From Hydrogenophaga sp. (lineage in GTDB: Bacteria > Pseudomonadota > Gammaproteobacteria > Burkholderiales > Burkholderiaceae_C): a stretch of 64,000 bases of DNA. Positions 38,981 through 48,832 of the stretch are shown one piece after another; the first letter of the stretch is position 1, and the number at the start of each line of letters is the position of its first letter. Where the stretch lies: NCBI RefSeq assembly GCF_030373225.1, contig NZ_JAUCZG010000002.1, forward strand, positions 124,001-188,000, written 5' to 3'. The notes under the pieces were generated by a model. It was not told the origin of the DNA, ran no database searches, and saw nothing but the letters and a program-made list of their open reading frames with translations. The translations under genes and the position numbers were made by a program.

Positions 38981-41934
38981 GCGACCACTCCCCGGCGCGG
39001 CAGGCGATCGTGCCGCGCGCCACCTACCGCGTGCAGTTGAACGCAGGCTTTCGCTTCAGCGACGCGGGCGCACTCGTGCCCTACCTGGCCGACCTGGGCA
39101 TCAGCCACCTCTACATCTCCCCGCCGCTGCGGGCGCGAACCGGAAGCCAGCACGGCTACGACGTGGTCGACCACGGCATGCTCAACCCCGAGCTGGGCAC
39201 GCGGGCCGATTTCGACCAGCTGGTGGCCGCCCTGCACGAGCGCGCCATGGGGCTGCTGGTCGACATCGTGCCCAACCACATGGGGGTGCTCGGCGGAGAC
39301 AACGCCTGGTGGCTCGACGTGCTGGAAAACGGCGCGGCATCGGTCTTTGCCGAGCATTTCGACATCGAATGGCGAAACGCCGATCCGGTGCTGCGTGACA
39401 AGGTGCTGTTGCCGGTGCTGGGCGACCAGTACGGCGCAGAGCTCGAAAAGGGTGACATCCGCCTGGCCTTCGATGCCGCTGGTGGCTGCTTCACGCTGGC
39501 CTACCACGAACACCGATTGCCGATCGACCCGAGCGGCTACGGGTCCTTGCTGAGACTGGCCCAGCGCTGCCTGGTGCCGGGCGACAGGGCCAGCGTGCGG
39601 GGCAACGGGCTCTCGGGCCTGGCCACGCTGTTCGACCGCCTGCCGGCGCGCGGTGAAACCGATGCCTCGGCGCGCGAGCGCCGCCAGCACGACCAGCGTC
39701 GGCTGAAGACGTCGCTGGCGCGGCAGGTGCAGGGTTTCCCTGCGCTGGCGGCGGCGATCGGGCAGGTGGTCACCGCGATGAACGGGCGGCCGGGCGAGCG
39801 CAGCAGTTTCGACGCGCTGGACGCGCTCATCGACACACAGGCCTACCGGCTCGCCCACTGGCGCATCGCTTCCGACGAGATCAACTACCGCCGCTTCTTC
39901 GACATCAACGAACTCGCTGCGCTGCGCATGGAGCGCCCCGAGGTGTTCGAGGCCACGCACCGCCTGCTGCTCGAACTGGCCACCGGTGGTGCCATCGACG
40001 GCCTGCGCATCGACCATCCCGACGGCATGGCCGACCCGGCGGGTTATTTCGAACGCCTGCAGCGGCGCTATGCCGAGCTGGCGGGACTGCCGGTGCCCAC
40101 CGGGCGGCGTGGCGACGCAGCGCCCGACCTGCCGCTGTATGTGGTGGTCGAGAAGATCGTGGCGCCGCACGAGGCGGTGCCGGACGACTGGGCGGTTCAC
40201 GGCACCACCGGCTACCGCTTCGCCAACGTGATCAACGGCCTGATGATCGACGGCGCCGCCAAGACCCGGCTCGACCGCGTGTGGCGCTCCTTCGTGGGCG
40301 ACGAGGCGGTGGACTTCGACACGCTGGCCTGGCATTGCCGGCATGTGGTGATGGAGGGAACACTGGCCGGCGAGCTCTCGGTGCTCGGCGCGTCGCTGCT
40401 GCGCCTGGCCCGAGAAGACCGCCGCACGCGCGACTTCACGCTGAATTCGCTGCGGCAGGCCCTCGCCGAGGTGGTTGCGTCGTTCCCGGTCTACCGCACC
40501 TACATGCTGCACAAGCCGAGCGCGCAGGACCGCAAGTTCATCGACTGGGCCATTGGCCGCGCCCGCCGGCGCAGCCTGGCGGGGGCCCCGGGTGTGTTCG
40601 ACTTCCTGCGCCGGGTGCTGATCGGTCGCCCGCTGAGCGGCGCACCGGTCGGCCTGGGTGTGCGCTACCGGGAATTTGCGCGCCGGCTGCAGCAGTACAC
40701 CGCGCCGGTGGCGGCCAAAGGCATCGAGGACACGGCGCTGTACCGCCACCACCGGCTGGTGTCGGTGAACGACGTGGGAGGCGACCCCGATGCGTTCGGC
40801 ATGTCGGTCGATGCCTTCCACGGGGCGAGTCTTGACCGCTCGCTGCGCTGGCCGGACACGATGCTGGCGACCTCCACCCACGACGCCAAACGCTCGGAAG
40901 ATGTTCGCTTGCGCATCGACGTGATCAGCGAAATGCCCGCGGCCTGGCGGCTCACCGTGCGCCGCTGGAGCCGCCTGAACCGCAGCCACAAGCGCACCGT
41001 GGACGGCGCGCGCGCACCCACGCGCAACGACGAGTACCTGCTCTACCAGCTGCTGCTGGGCAGCCTGCCCGTGGGCGAAATCGACGACGCCGGACTGGCC
41101 GGGTTTGCGCTGCGGATCGAGCAGGTGATGCTCAAGTCGGCGCGCGAGTCGAAGGCGGTGACCAGCTGGATGAACCCCAACGAAGCCTACGAAGCGGCGC
41201 TGACCGCGTTCGTGCGCGCCTTGCTGGGACGCCGCGAGCGCAACCTGTTTCTCGAGGACCTGCAGGGCACGGTCGCTGTGGTCGCGTGGCACGGCGCGCT
41301 CAACGGGCTGACGATGGCACTGGTCAAGACCCTGTCTCCCGGCGTGCCCGATTTTTACCAGGGGCACGAAGCGATCGAGCTGTCGCTGGTCGACCCGGAC
41401 AACCGCCGCCCGGTGGACTTTGCCCACCGCCGTCAGCTGCTGGACGAAGCACGCAACATCAAAGCCCTGCCCGACCGGGGTGCGGCCTTGCGCGCGCTGC
41501 TGGCCCGGGCGGTCGACGGTCGTGCCAAGTTCTGGGTGACCTGGCAGGCACTGCAGCTGCGGCAGGCCCGGGCCCAGCTGCTGCGCCATGGGGACTACCT
41601 GCCGCTCCAGGTGCAGGGCGAGCGCAGCGCCAACGTGATCGCCTTTGCCAGACGCCACGCCGGCGCCTGCGTGGTGGTGGTCGGCACCCGCCTGAGTGCC
41701 GCCTTCGGCCTGCCCCCGGGCACCGCGCCCGTGGGCGACTGCTGGGGCGACACCGCCATCGTGTGGCCGCCAGGTGCAGCCTGGGGCGCCGCCGCGCGCG
41801 GGCTCACCGATGGGGTGAGCGGCCGGCGCCACGGCCCACCGGGCACCAGGCTGCTGCTGGCCGATGTGCTGCGAGAATTTCCGGTGGCGGCGCTCTTCAG
41901 CACCGACGCAGGAACCCATGAGCCACGAGACTGA
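38977..41934 (+). CDS. treY: Malto-oligosyltrehalose synthase
   Basis: PRATYRVQLNAGFRFSDAGALVPYLADLGISHLYISPPLRARTGSQHGYDVVDHGMLNPELG; RRFFDINELAALRMERPEVFEATH; DGLRIDHPDGMADPAGYF. Confidence 0.95.
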   Translation: MSDHSPARQAIVPRATYRVQLNAGFRFSDAGALVPYLADLGISHLYISPPLRARTGSQHGYDVVDHGMLNPELGTRADFDQLVAALHERAMGLLVDIVPNHMGVLGGDNAWWLDVLENGAASVFAEHFDIEWRNADPVLRDKVLLPVLGDQYGAELEKGDIRLAFDAAGGCFTLAYHEHRLPIDPSGYGSLLRLAQRCLVPGDRASVRGNGLSGLATLFDRLPARGETDASARERRQHDQRRLKTSLARQVQGFPALAAAIGQVVTAMNGRPGERSSFDALDALIDTQAYRLAHWRIASDEINYRRFFDINELAALRMERPEVFEATHRLLLELATGGAIDGLRIDHPDGMADPAGYFERLQRRYAELAGLPVPTGRRGDAAPDLPLYVVVEKIVAPHEAVPDDWAVHGTTGYRFANVINGLMIDGAAKTRLDRVWRSFVGDEAVDFDTLAWHCRHVVMEGTLAGELSVLGASLLRLAREDRRTRDFTLNSLRQALAEVVASFPVYRTYMLHKPSAQDRKFIDWAIGRARRRSLAGAPGVFDFLRRVLIGRPLSGAPVGLGVRYREFARRLQQYTAPVAAKGIEDTALYRHHRLVSVNDVGGDPDAFGMSVDAFHGASLDRSLRWPDTMLATSTHDAKRSEDVRLRIDVISEMPAAWRLTVRRWSRLNRSHKRTVDGARAPTRNDEYLLYQLLLGSLPVGEIDDAGLAGFALRIEQVMLKSARESKAVTSWMNPNEAYEAALTAFVRALLGRRERNLFLEDLQGTVAVVAWHGALNGLTMALVKTLSPGVPDFYQGHEAIELSLVDPDNRRPVDFAHRRQLLDEARNIKALPDRGAALRALLARAVDGRAKFWVTWQALQLRQARAQLLRHGDYLPLQVQGERSANVIAFARRHAGACVVVVGTRLSAAFGLPPGTAPVGDCWGDTAIVWPPGAAWGAAARGLTDGVSGRRHGPPGTRLLLADVLREFPVAALFSTDAGTHEPRD

Positions 41935-43096
41935 CGACAGCGCCCTCCCCCTGATCGATGCCTGCACCGGGGCCGCCCTGGCGCTGCTGCAGGCCAACCT
42001 GACGCCGCACGGCATTCTGGCGGCCAGCCGCACCGAGGCGGCCGAGGCGCGCCGCTACACCCGCACCTTCGGGCGCGACGCGGCGATCTGCGTCATGGCG
42101 ATGTGTGGCAGCGGCATCGACGCGCTGGAGACGGGCGCGGTGGCCAGCCTCGATGCACTGGCCGCACAGCAGGCAGCGAACGGCCAGATCCCGAAATACG
42201 TGGACCCGCAGGGCCAGGACGCCGACTTCTGGTACCTCGGCTGCATCGACGCGACCCTGTGGTGGCTGATCGCGGTGGACCATGTGCGCGCTGCCGGGCG
42301 GGTCAGCCCGACGCGCTGGCAGGCGGGCGTGGACCGCGCCATCGCCTGGCTGCTGGCACAGGAGCACCAGCGCTTTCGGCTGCTGCAGCAGAACGAGGCC
42401 AGCGACTGGGCCGACATCATGCCGCGCTCGGGCTACGTGCTCTACACCAACGCGCTGTGGTACGACGTCAAGCGGCGCTTCGGACTGGCCGATGCCCAAG
42501 CCACGCACCACCACTTCAACCACCTCTTCGACCCCTTTCAGCGCGACCTGCCCGAATACCACCGGGCGCGCCTGCTGCGCCACTACGCGCGGCGCGGCCG
42601 GAGCGACCCGGGCCTGTACCTGAGCTTTGTCAACCTGGCCGTGTCCGGGCACGAAGGCGATGTGTTCGGCAACCTCATGGCCGTGCTCAACGGACTGGCC
42701 GACACCGCCAAGTGCCAGCGCATCGTGCAGACCATCCAGCAGGCGCATGCGGACGACCCCTGGCCGGTGCGGGTCGTGCTGCATCCGCTGTCACGCCAGC
42801 ACGAACTCTGGCGGCCGTACATGGCGCGGCACCAGCAGAACAGCGTGCACCAGTACCACAACGGCGGCATCTGGCCCTTCGTGGGCGGCTACTGGGTGAT
42901 GGCGCTGGCGCAACTCGGCCTGCGCGAGCAGGCGTGGTCGGCGCTGGCGCGGCTGGCCCGGGCGAACGAGCAGGACGGCTGGCGCTTCACCGAATGGTTT
43001 CACGGCCGCACGCTCAAGCCCATGGGCATGGCCGGACAAAGCTGGAACGCCGCCACCTTCCTGCTCGCGCGGCGAGCGCTCGACGCAGTGCGTTGA
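41918..43096 (+). CDS. Six-hairpin glycosidase-like protein (GH100/amylo-alpha-1,6-glucosidase-like)
   Basis: GILAASRTEAAEARRYTRTFGRDAAICVMAM; NGQIPKYVDPQGQDADFWYLGCIDATLWWLIAVDH; NEASDWADIMPRSGYVLYTNALWYDVKRRFG; HNGGIWPFVGGYWVMAL. Confidence 0.75.
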   Translation: MSHETDDSALPLIDACTGAALALLQANLTPHGILAASRTEAAEARRYTRTFGRDAAICVMAMCGSGIDALETGAVASLDALAAQQAANGQIPKYVDPQGQDADFWYLGCIDATLWWLIAVDHVRAAGRVSPTRWQAGVDRAIAWLLAQEHQRFRLLQQNEASDWADIMPRSGYVLYTNALWYDVKRRFGLADAQATHHHFNHLFDPFQRDLPEYHRARLLRHYARRGRSDPGLYLSFVNLAVSGHEGDVFGNLMAVLNGLADTAKCQRIVQTIQQAHADDPWPVRVVLHPLSRQHELWRPYMARHQQNSVHQYHNGGIWPFVGGYWVMALAQLGLREQAWSALARLARANEQDGWRFTEWFHGRTLKPMGMAGQSWNAATFLLARRALDAVR

Positions 43097-43121
43097 GCAT
43101 CCGGCAGTCGGAACCGGATGC
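43097..43121. other. Stem-loop at the end of the glucan/trehalose operon (GCATCCGG-N9-CCGGATGC)
   Basis: Perfect 8-bp inverted repeat directly at the last stop codon; no T-tract. Confidence 0.4.
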
Positions 43122-43214
43122 ACACTGCCCCCGGCCTCCCGTGCGGCCGTCATGGTTCGGAATGCTGGTCTTTTCGCAAGGCTCTTCCAGCATTCAACCC
43201 AGGCCGGCAAGCCC

Positions 43215-43730
43215 GTGAACACGTTCAAACGATCCGCACCCCTTTACATCGCCGCCATGGGACTCGCTGCGCTCCCGGCGGCAGCGGCCGTCGGCGTGCG
43301 CTTTGTCGAGGGCGCGCCCAAGGACCGGTTCGAGATCACCAACCGCGCTGCGTGCGCCCTGCGCGATACCGAAGTCGTCATCGACCTCAGGCCCTCGGCC
43401 GCGGGCCTTGTCTTCGATGTCACCGCCCTGGGGGCCGGCGTCGAGGTGTTTCAGCCACTGGAGATCGTCGCCGGCGCCGACGCACTGGCCTCGGTGTCCA
43501 GCGTGGTGGACGGCGACAGACAGGTCGTGCTGTCGATCCGCCGCCTGGCGCCGGCGGCACGCATCGCCTTCACCATCGACGTCGACGACACGCTCGGCCC
43601 ACGCGGCATCACGGTGTCCGGTTCGGAAATCGAAGGGGCCGTCGTGCGGGTGAACACGGCGGGCGCGACCGCCTCCGGTCGTTTTTCAAACAACGGCGAA
43701 GCCGTGGTGCCAACGCCTGGCTGCCGTTGA
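43215..43730 (+). CDS. Exported hypothetical protein
   Basis: GTG start, signal-peptide-like N terminus (YIAAMGLAALPAAAA), 171 aa. Confidence 0.6.
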   Translation: MNTFKRSAPLYIAAMGLAALPAAAAVGVRFVEGAPKDRFEITNRAACALRDTEVVIDLRPSAAGLVFDVTALGAGVEVFQPLEIVAGADALASVSSVVDGDRQVVLSIRRLAPAARIAFTIDVDDTLGPRGITVSGSEIEGAVVRVNTAGATASGRFSNNGEAVVPTPGCR

Positions 43731-43810
43731 CGGGCGTCGTGCCCTGCCGGGCCAAACGTTTCCGGGCATGGCGGCCGGGCGGCCAGCCCAACGAGCCCGG
43801 CCATTCGCCT

Positions 43811-44206
43811 TCAACCGGCTTCTGACTTTGAATGGCGAAGATAGAGGCAGGCCAGTCCAATGGGCGCAAGAACCATCGCCGAACCCCAACACAGGGCGAT
43901 GGTGAGACATTTCATGAGCATCATGACGATGGCATTCACGACCAACAGGTTCTCACCCATGACAAAGCGGACCGCGCTCTCGTATGCAAAACGGGCGTAG
44001 GGATACAGCAGGGAATGGATGGCAAAAAAAGGCAGCGCATCCAGGGGAAGCCGCTGCGCTGCCCTGGCCACGACGAGCCAGGCGAATGCGGCGAAAAGAA
44101 CGCCAAAAAAGAGCTGCCGAAAATAGTATTTTCTGGTCAGACCGCCCAATGTTTTCTGAATGACTGGATGCACCCGTTTCCCCTTTCGTTTGGGTGAAAT
44201 GCCCAA
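43811..44206 (-). CDS. Small membrane protein, hypothetical
   Basis: 131-aa ORF with hydrophobic segments (FGVLFAAFAWLVVARAAQ; LTIALCWGSAMVLAPIGLACLYL). Confidence 0.55.
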   Translation of the reverse strand: MGISPKRKGKRVHPVIQKTLGGLTRKYYFRQLFFGVLFAAFAWLVVARAAQRLPLDALPFFAIHSLLYPYARFAYESAVRFVMGENLLVVNAIVMMLMKCLTIALCWGSAMVLAPIGLACLYLRHSKSEAG

Positions 44207-44500
44207 AGCGGGGGGCAGTCTAGTGCCGGGGTATTTTCAGTTCACTACTGTTCCAGCACTATTTTTTCGCGGCAGCTCACGCGTCAATTCCGGACAGAAA
44301 CAGAGCGCCACACGCCACCTGGATTTTCAAACCCGGGTGCGCTTTCGAACAGACGGCGGGGCTGGCTTGCAGCAGACTCGTCGCTGGTGCCGAAGCCCAC
44401 AGCCTTGTCTGGACAGCTCCAGGCACTCCACTCAGACGCTGCACCGCCCCACACCGAACGCATGGCCGTTCAACGGTGCACATCCAACCCGGGAAACCCC

Positions 44501-45184
44501 ATGAAAATCTTGATGATCCTGACCTCGCACGACCAACTCGGCAACACCGGCAAGAAGACGGGTTTCTGGCTGGAGGAGTTCGCTGCGCCCTGGTACGTTT
44601 TCAAGGACGCTGGCGCCGAGATCGTGCTCGCCTCTCCCAAGGGCGGGCAGCCACCCCTGGACCCCACCAGCGACGCCGAAGACGCGCAGACCGATGACAC
44701 CCGCCGGTTCAGAAACGACCCGGCGGCCATCGAAACACTGGCCCACACCACCCGGCTGGCCGAGGTGTCCGGCGAGGGCTTCGACGCGGTGTTTTTCCCC
44801 GGCGGCCATGGCCCCCTGTGGGACCTCGCCGAAGACAAACATTCGATCCAGTTGATCGAGTCGATGTTTGCTGCCGGCAAGACGGTGTCGGCGGTTTGCC
44901 ATGCACCGGCCGTGTTCCGCCACACGAAATCGGCCGACGGCGCGCCACTGGTCAAGGGCAGGAAGGTCACGGGTTTCACCAACACCGAGGAAGAAGCCGT
45001 GCAACTGACCCGGATCGTGCCGTTCCTGATCCAGGACATGCTCGCGTCCAACGGAGCGCTGTACCAGAAGGGCGAGGACTGGCAGTCCTTCGTGGTCACC
45101 GACGGCCATCTGATCACGGGACAAAACCCCGCTTCATCGGCCGCTGCCGCGCGCGCCGTGCTCGCACAACTGCAGGCGACCTGA
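44501..45184 (+). CDS. DJ-1/PfpI-family (type 1 glutamine amidotransferase-like) protein
   Basis: FPGGHGPLWDLAEDK and VCHAPAVFRH nucleophile-Cys elbow. Confidence 0.9.
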   Translation: MKILMILTSHDQLGNTGKKTGFWLEEFAAPWYVFKDAGAEIVLASPKGGQPPLDPTSDAEDAQTDDTRRFRNDPAAIETLAHTTRLAEVSGEGFDAVFFPGGHGPLWDLAEDKHSIQLIESMFAAGKTVSAVCHAPAVFRHTKSADGAPLVKGRKVTGFTNTEEEAVQLTRIVPFLIQDMLASNGALYQKGEDWQSFVVTDGHLITGQNPASSAAAARAVLAQLQAT

Positions 45185-45210
45185 AAGGCCCGGGCGCGCC
45201 GGGGACCCCC

Positions 45211-46212
45211 TCAGCGCACGGGTACCGCCGCCTGCACAAAGCGGGCGATGCGGCGCACGGCTTCACGCCCTTCGGGCACCAGCGCGGCGTGCATCTGGAA
45301 GTCGTGCCACAGGCCATGCCATTCCTGCCAGGTCACGGCCACACCGGCGCCCAGCAAGCTCGAGTACAGGCGCCTTGCCTCCCGACAGAACAACTCGCTG
45401 CTGGAGGACTGGATGAGGACCGGGGGCAAGTGACGCAGGTCGGCGTGGATCGGGGTCACCAGCGGCGAGGATCGCATGGCGGGCGCCACGTAGCCGTCCC
45501 GTGTCCAGGTCACCCAGCCGGGCGTCAGCAGTCGGTCCGTGCTGCGGTCCGGCAGGTGGACGAGGGTCCAGTCCACGCAGGGAGAGATCAGCACCAGCGA
45601 CCCGGGAAGCGACTGCCCGCGCTCCCTGCGCAGCAGCGTGAGGGTGAGTGCCAGATGAGCGCCCGTCGAATCACCGGCGAACACCATCTTCCGCACATCC
45701 ATGCCCTGTTTCTCCAGCGTCGCCACAAAGGCCTGGGCATCTTCCAGCTGCGCCGGGTAGGGATGCTCGGGTGCGAGCCGGTACGCCGGCACATGGACCA
45801 CCCTGCGGGCCTCCAGCGCCAGCAGGCGTGTGAGGCTTCGATGCGTGTCGGGTGAGCACACGGTGTAGCCACCGCCATGGAAGTACACGATGGCAGCGTC
45901 GCTGTTCACCGGGCCCGGGGGCAGGTGCCGGTCGCAGGGTCGGTCATTCAGGTGCAGCCGCTGCGTCAGCACGCCTTGGCCCTGGGGTAGGGTCCATCGC
46001 AGCAAACCCGTCAGCAGCCGCTGCAGGCGAAGCGGTGTGCGCGGGCTCATCCAGGGGCGGACGAGCCAGCGCAGCTGGGCCCCGACCAGCCTGGCCTGAA
46101 AGGACAGTGTCCGTCCTGCGTTGACCGACTCGTGGCCCGCTGCGTCCCGGGGCGGCCCTGGCGCATCCGGAATCGAGGTGGCTTCCACCGGGCTGTGGAT
46201 GGACGTTCTCAT
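45211..46212 (-). CDS. Alpha/beta hydrolase (hormone-sensitive lipase-like)
   Basis: AIVYFHGGGYTVCSPDTHRSL; YRLAPEHPYPAQLEDAQAF; VFAGDSTGAHLAL. Confidence 0.88.
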   Translation of the reverse strand: MRTSIHSPVEATSIPDAPGPPRDAAGHESVNAGRTLSFQARLVGAQLRWLVRPWMSPRTPLRLQRLLTGLLRWTLPQGQGVLTQRLHLNDRPCDRHLPPGPVNSDAAIVYFHGGGYTVCSPDTHRSLTRLLALEARRVVHVPAYRLAPEHPYPAQLEDAQAFVATLEKQGMDVRKMVFAGDSTGAHLALTLTLLRRERGQSLPGSLVLISPCVDWTLVHLPDRSTDRLLTPGWVTWTRDGYVAPAMRSSPLVTPIHADLRHLPPVLIQSSSSELFCREARRLYSSLLGAGVAVTWQEWHGLWHDFQMHAALVPEGREAVRRIARFVQAAVPVR

Positions 46213-46244
46213 GGCGGCGGCTCGCTGCCTGGCTGCCGGCGCCC

Positions 46245-47717
46245 TCACAGCGGGCTGGCCGGACGGCAGATCCAGGTGCCGCTGCATTGGACGGGCCGGA
46301 CGTACAGATGCCGAGCAACGCCGGGTTGCGAGAAGCCGCCCGGGAAAAACATCACCGGTCCGTGGAAGATCGAGCCCAGCTCCCCCTCGGTGTTGGCCTG
46401 CGCCACCAGCGCCGAGGTGCTGGTGGTTGCGGGCAAGGCCAGGTATTCGAACGTGGCCGACTGCGCGATGTCCCTCACGTACACGTTCCTGAATGCATCG
46501 TTTCCAGGGTTGCCGGAAAAGGCGTATTCGCCGATGAAGCGGTAGCCCTGCCGGCCCTGCGCGTTGGCCTGCGCCAGAAAGGTGTCGGGCGTGGCGGCGG
46601 TCGTGGTGGTCTGCAGCTCGTAGGTGTAGCGCGCGCCGCTGCTGTCCCGGCTGTAGATCGCAACCGTGCTGCCGCCGATCGTGAACTCTCCCAGAAAGAA
46701 GAAGCCCCGGTCGCCCTGTGCGTTGGCCTGGTTCAGGAAGCCCGCGCTGGAGCTCTGGCTGGGCAGCAGTTCGTGGCTGAACGGCGCGAAGCCCCCGGCA
46801 TCCCTGACGTAGACCACGCTGTCCACCAGAAAGGTGCTGTGGGCGAACCCGCGCGCGCCCTGGGCGTTGAGCTGCGCCAGCAGCCCCGCGGCGTTGCCCG
46901 GTGGATCGAGCGCTTCCCAGCTGTAGGTGGTGGGCAGGTCCCTCACGTAGAGGTTGATGAAGTCGTTGCCGCTGGCGGCAAAACCGGTGAGGTAGGCGTA
47001 GCCGCTGGCGCCCTGCGCATTGGCCTGCGCCAGCAAGCCGGCACGGTCTTCGCGGTAGGTGTCCGACAAATACACAGGCCTGACGACACCGGCCACCAGG
47101 TTGCGGCAGGTGAGCACCACCGATGAGACGCTGGCACTGGCCGTGCCGGAGGCCTGGGTCAACACACAGGTTTGCCCGGCGGGCTGCGTGAGCACCGAGA
47201 CGGCGTAGGCCGCATTGACCGACACGCTGGTCGGGAAGGTGAAGCCACCGTTGGAACCCACCGTGAGGTCATCGCCCCCGTTGTTCTGCAGCTCCACGAC
47301 CTTGCCCGTACCAAGACCGTTCACACTGCCGCCGATGGTGACGGTGTTGGACGCCAATGCCTCGCAACTCACCTCCACGGTGGCGACGTTGCCCGAGGCG
47401 TTGCCGCTGCCCTGGCTCACGGAACAGCGCTGGCCCGCGGGATGCGAGCGCACGGTCACGGCATAGGCCGCATTCGCCAGCACGGACGTGGGAAAGTTGA
47501 ACGCCCCGTTGACGCCCAGCGTGAGGGTGTCGATGCCGTTGTTCGAGACCGACACGGTCTGGCCTGTGGCCAGACCCCTGAGTTGTCCACCAATGGTGTA
47601 GGCGGCAACTGGAGAGCCATCGCTGTCGCCGTCGCCGCCACCCCCACCACACGCCGCCAGCAGGGCGACCAGAAGAAGCCACGGAACGGTTCTGAAAAAG
47701 GCCGGTGATCGACGCAT
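46245..47717 (-). CDS. Repeat-containing lipoprotein
   Basis: Lipobox LLAACGGGGG; two N-terminal TIGG..GLxTG..NNGxDxLTxGxNG repeats and about five (L/F)xxQANAQGxxGYxF repeats. Confidence 0.75.
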   Translation of the reverse strand: MRRSPAFFRTVPWLLLVALLAACGGGGGDGDSDGSPVAAYTIGGQLRGLATGQTVSVSNNGIDTLTLGVNGAFNFPTSVLANAAYAVTVRSHPAGQRCSVSQGSGNASGNVATVEVSCEALASNTVTIGGSVNGLGTGKVVELQNNGGDDLTVGSNGGFTFPTSVSVNAAYAVSVLTQPAGQTCVLTQASGTASASVSSVVLTCRNLVAGVVRPVYLSDTYREDRAGLLAQANAQGASGYAYLTGFAASGNDFINLYVRDLPTTYSWEALDPPGNAAGLLAQLNAQGARGFAHSTFLVDSVVYVRDAGGFAPFSHELLPSQSSSAGFLNQANAQGDRGFFFLGEFTIGGSTVAIYSRDSSGARYTYELQTTTTAATPDTFLAQANAQGRQGYRFIGEYAFSGNPGNDAFRNVYVRDIAQSATFEYLALPATTSTSALVAQANTEGELGSIFHGPVMFFPGGFSQPGVARHLYVRPVQCSGTWICRPASPL

Positions 47718-47920
47718 GAGGGTTTCCTTGCTTTGAGAACGACCGGTTCATTCTCAAGTTCGCCAATCCACCCGGGAACCCTTCTCAAGTCGGGTTCATC
47801 GTCCGCTTTGGGCAAGGCCCCCAGCGACCCGACCTCGGTAGGGTTCCTTCATGACGCTGACGGCAAGACACTGCTCATGGCCGGCCCGTTCCGGCAGCCT
47901 CTCATCAGGGAATGTTCAAC

Positions 47921-48322
47921 ATGAAGTCACTCGGTATCCTGTTCACCACGGCGCTTGTCGCAGCCATCACCGGATGCGCCGGAAACGTCAAGGCCCCTCA
48001 CATCTATTCGCCGGAAGAAACGCGATCAGGCGGCATCGGGACCTCGATCATTCCCAGGGGATCGACCGGTGAGATCTCGTACTGCGATGCCGGCATGGCC
48101 TTCCAGGTGAAGTCGCGAAGAGACCAGGCCTACGCGGCGATTGCCGCCGCCTGCCAGGGTGAAGACAGATACACCATCGTTGGCGACTATTCCTCAGGCG
48201 GCCAGGCCCGAACCGTGGTGGGTGGCATCGAAACCAGCTGCCCGGGACTGGCCGGGCGCAAGATCATCTTCAAGTGCACCGGCCCGGCACCGCGACCCAG
48301 CGGACTGCGCAGCAACCAGTAG
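47921..48322 (+). CDS. Small lipoprotein, hypothetical
   Basis: Lipobox ALVAAITGCAG; ORF in the track from 47912, in-frame internal ATG at 47921. Confidence 0.6.
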   Translation: MKSLGILFTTALVAAITGCAGNVKAPHIYSPEETRSGGIGTSIIPRGSTGEISYCDAGMAFQVKSRRDQAYAAIAAACQGEDRYTIVGDYSSGGQARTVVGGIETSCPGLAGRKIIFKCTGPAPRPSGLRSNQ

Positions 48323-48333
48323 CCTGAACAGCC

Positions 48334-48741
48334 ATGAAAAAAATTGTTCTCATTCTGGCGCTGTGCGCCCTGGGCGGATGCGCGCTCACCACGGTCAACG
48401 AAGAAAGCGTCAAGCAGGGCATGCCCGAAGCCAAGGTGTTCGAGCTGCGGGGCGCCGGCTACAACTACGACCGTGTCTGGAAGGCAGCCATGAGCGCCAT
48501 GGGCAACGGCATGGTCATCATCGACAGCCACAAGCCGTCCGGTGCCATCCGCTCGCGCATGAGCCACGGGCCCACGGGAAAAGTGGTGGGCTTCTTCATC
48601 CGGCCCACCACACCCACGGCAAGCCACTACCAGATCGAGATCGTGAGCCGGGAACCGGTCAGTCTGTTCAAACTGCCCGAGCCCACCAGCTGGGAGCCGT
48701 CGGTGCTGGCGGACTTCAAGGCCGCACTGTCGCAAAAATGA
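48334..48741 (+). CDS. Small lipoprotein, hypothetical
   Basis: Lipobox LCALGGCALT; 135-aa ORF close behind the previous lipoprotein. Confidence 0.65.
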   Translation: MKKIVLILALCALGGCALTTVNEESVKQGMPEAKVFELRGAGYNYDRVWKAAMSAMGNGMVIIDSHKPSGAIRSRMSHGPTGKVVGFFIRPTTPTASHYQIEIVSREPVSLFKLPEPTSWEPSVLADFKAALSQK

Positions 48742-48832
48742 TGGAGCGCTGAACCGCATCGGCGGCGATTTCCGCGATCGCCTGCAAGCACGCGATGGGC
48801 GCTAAGCTGTCGCACACCCACCCGACCGTTCC

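Noticed and set aside
38521-42033. 1170-aa minus-strand ORF opposite treY
   Set aside because: Antisense artefact of codon bias; the plus strand has unambiguous TreZ/TreY motifs.
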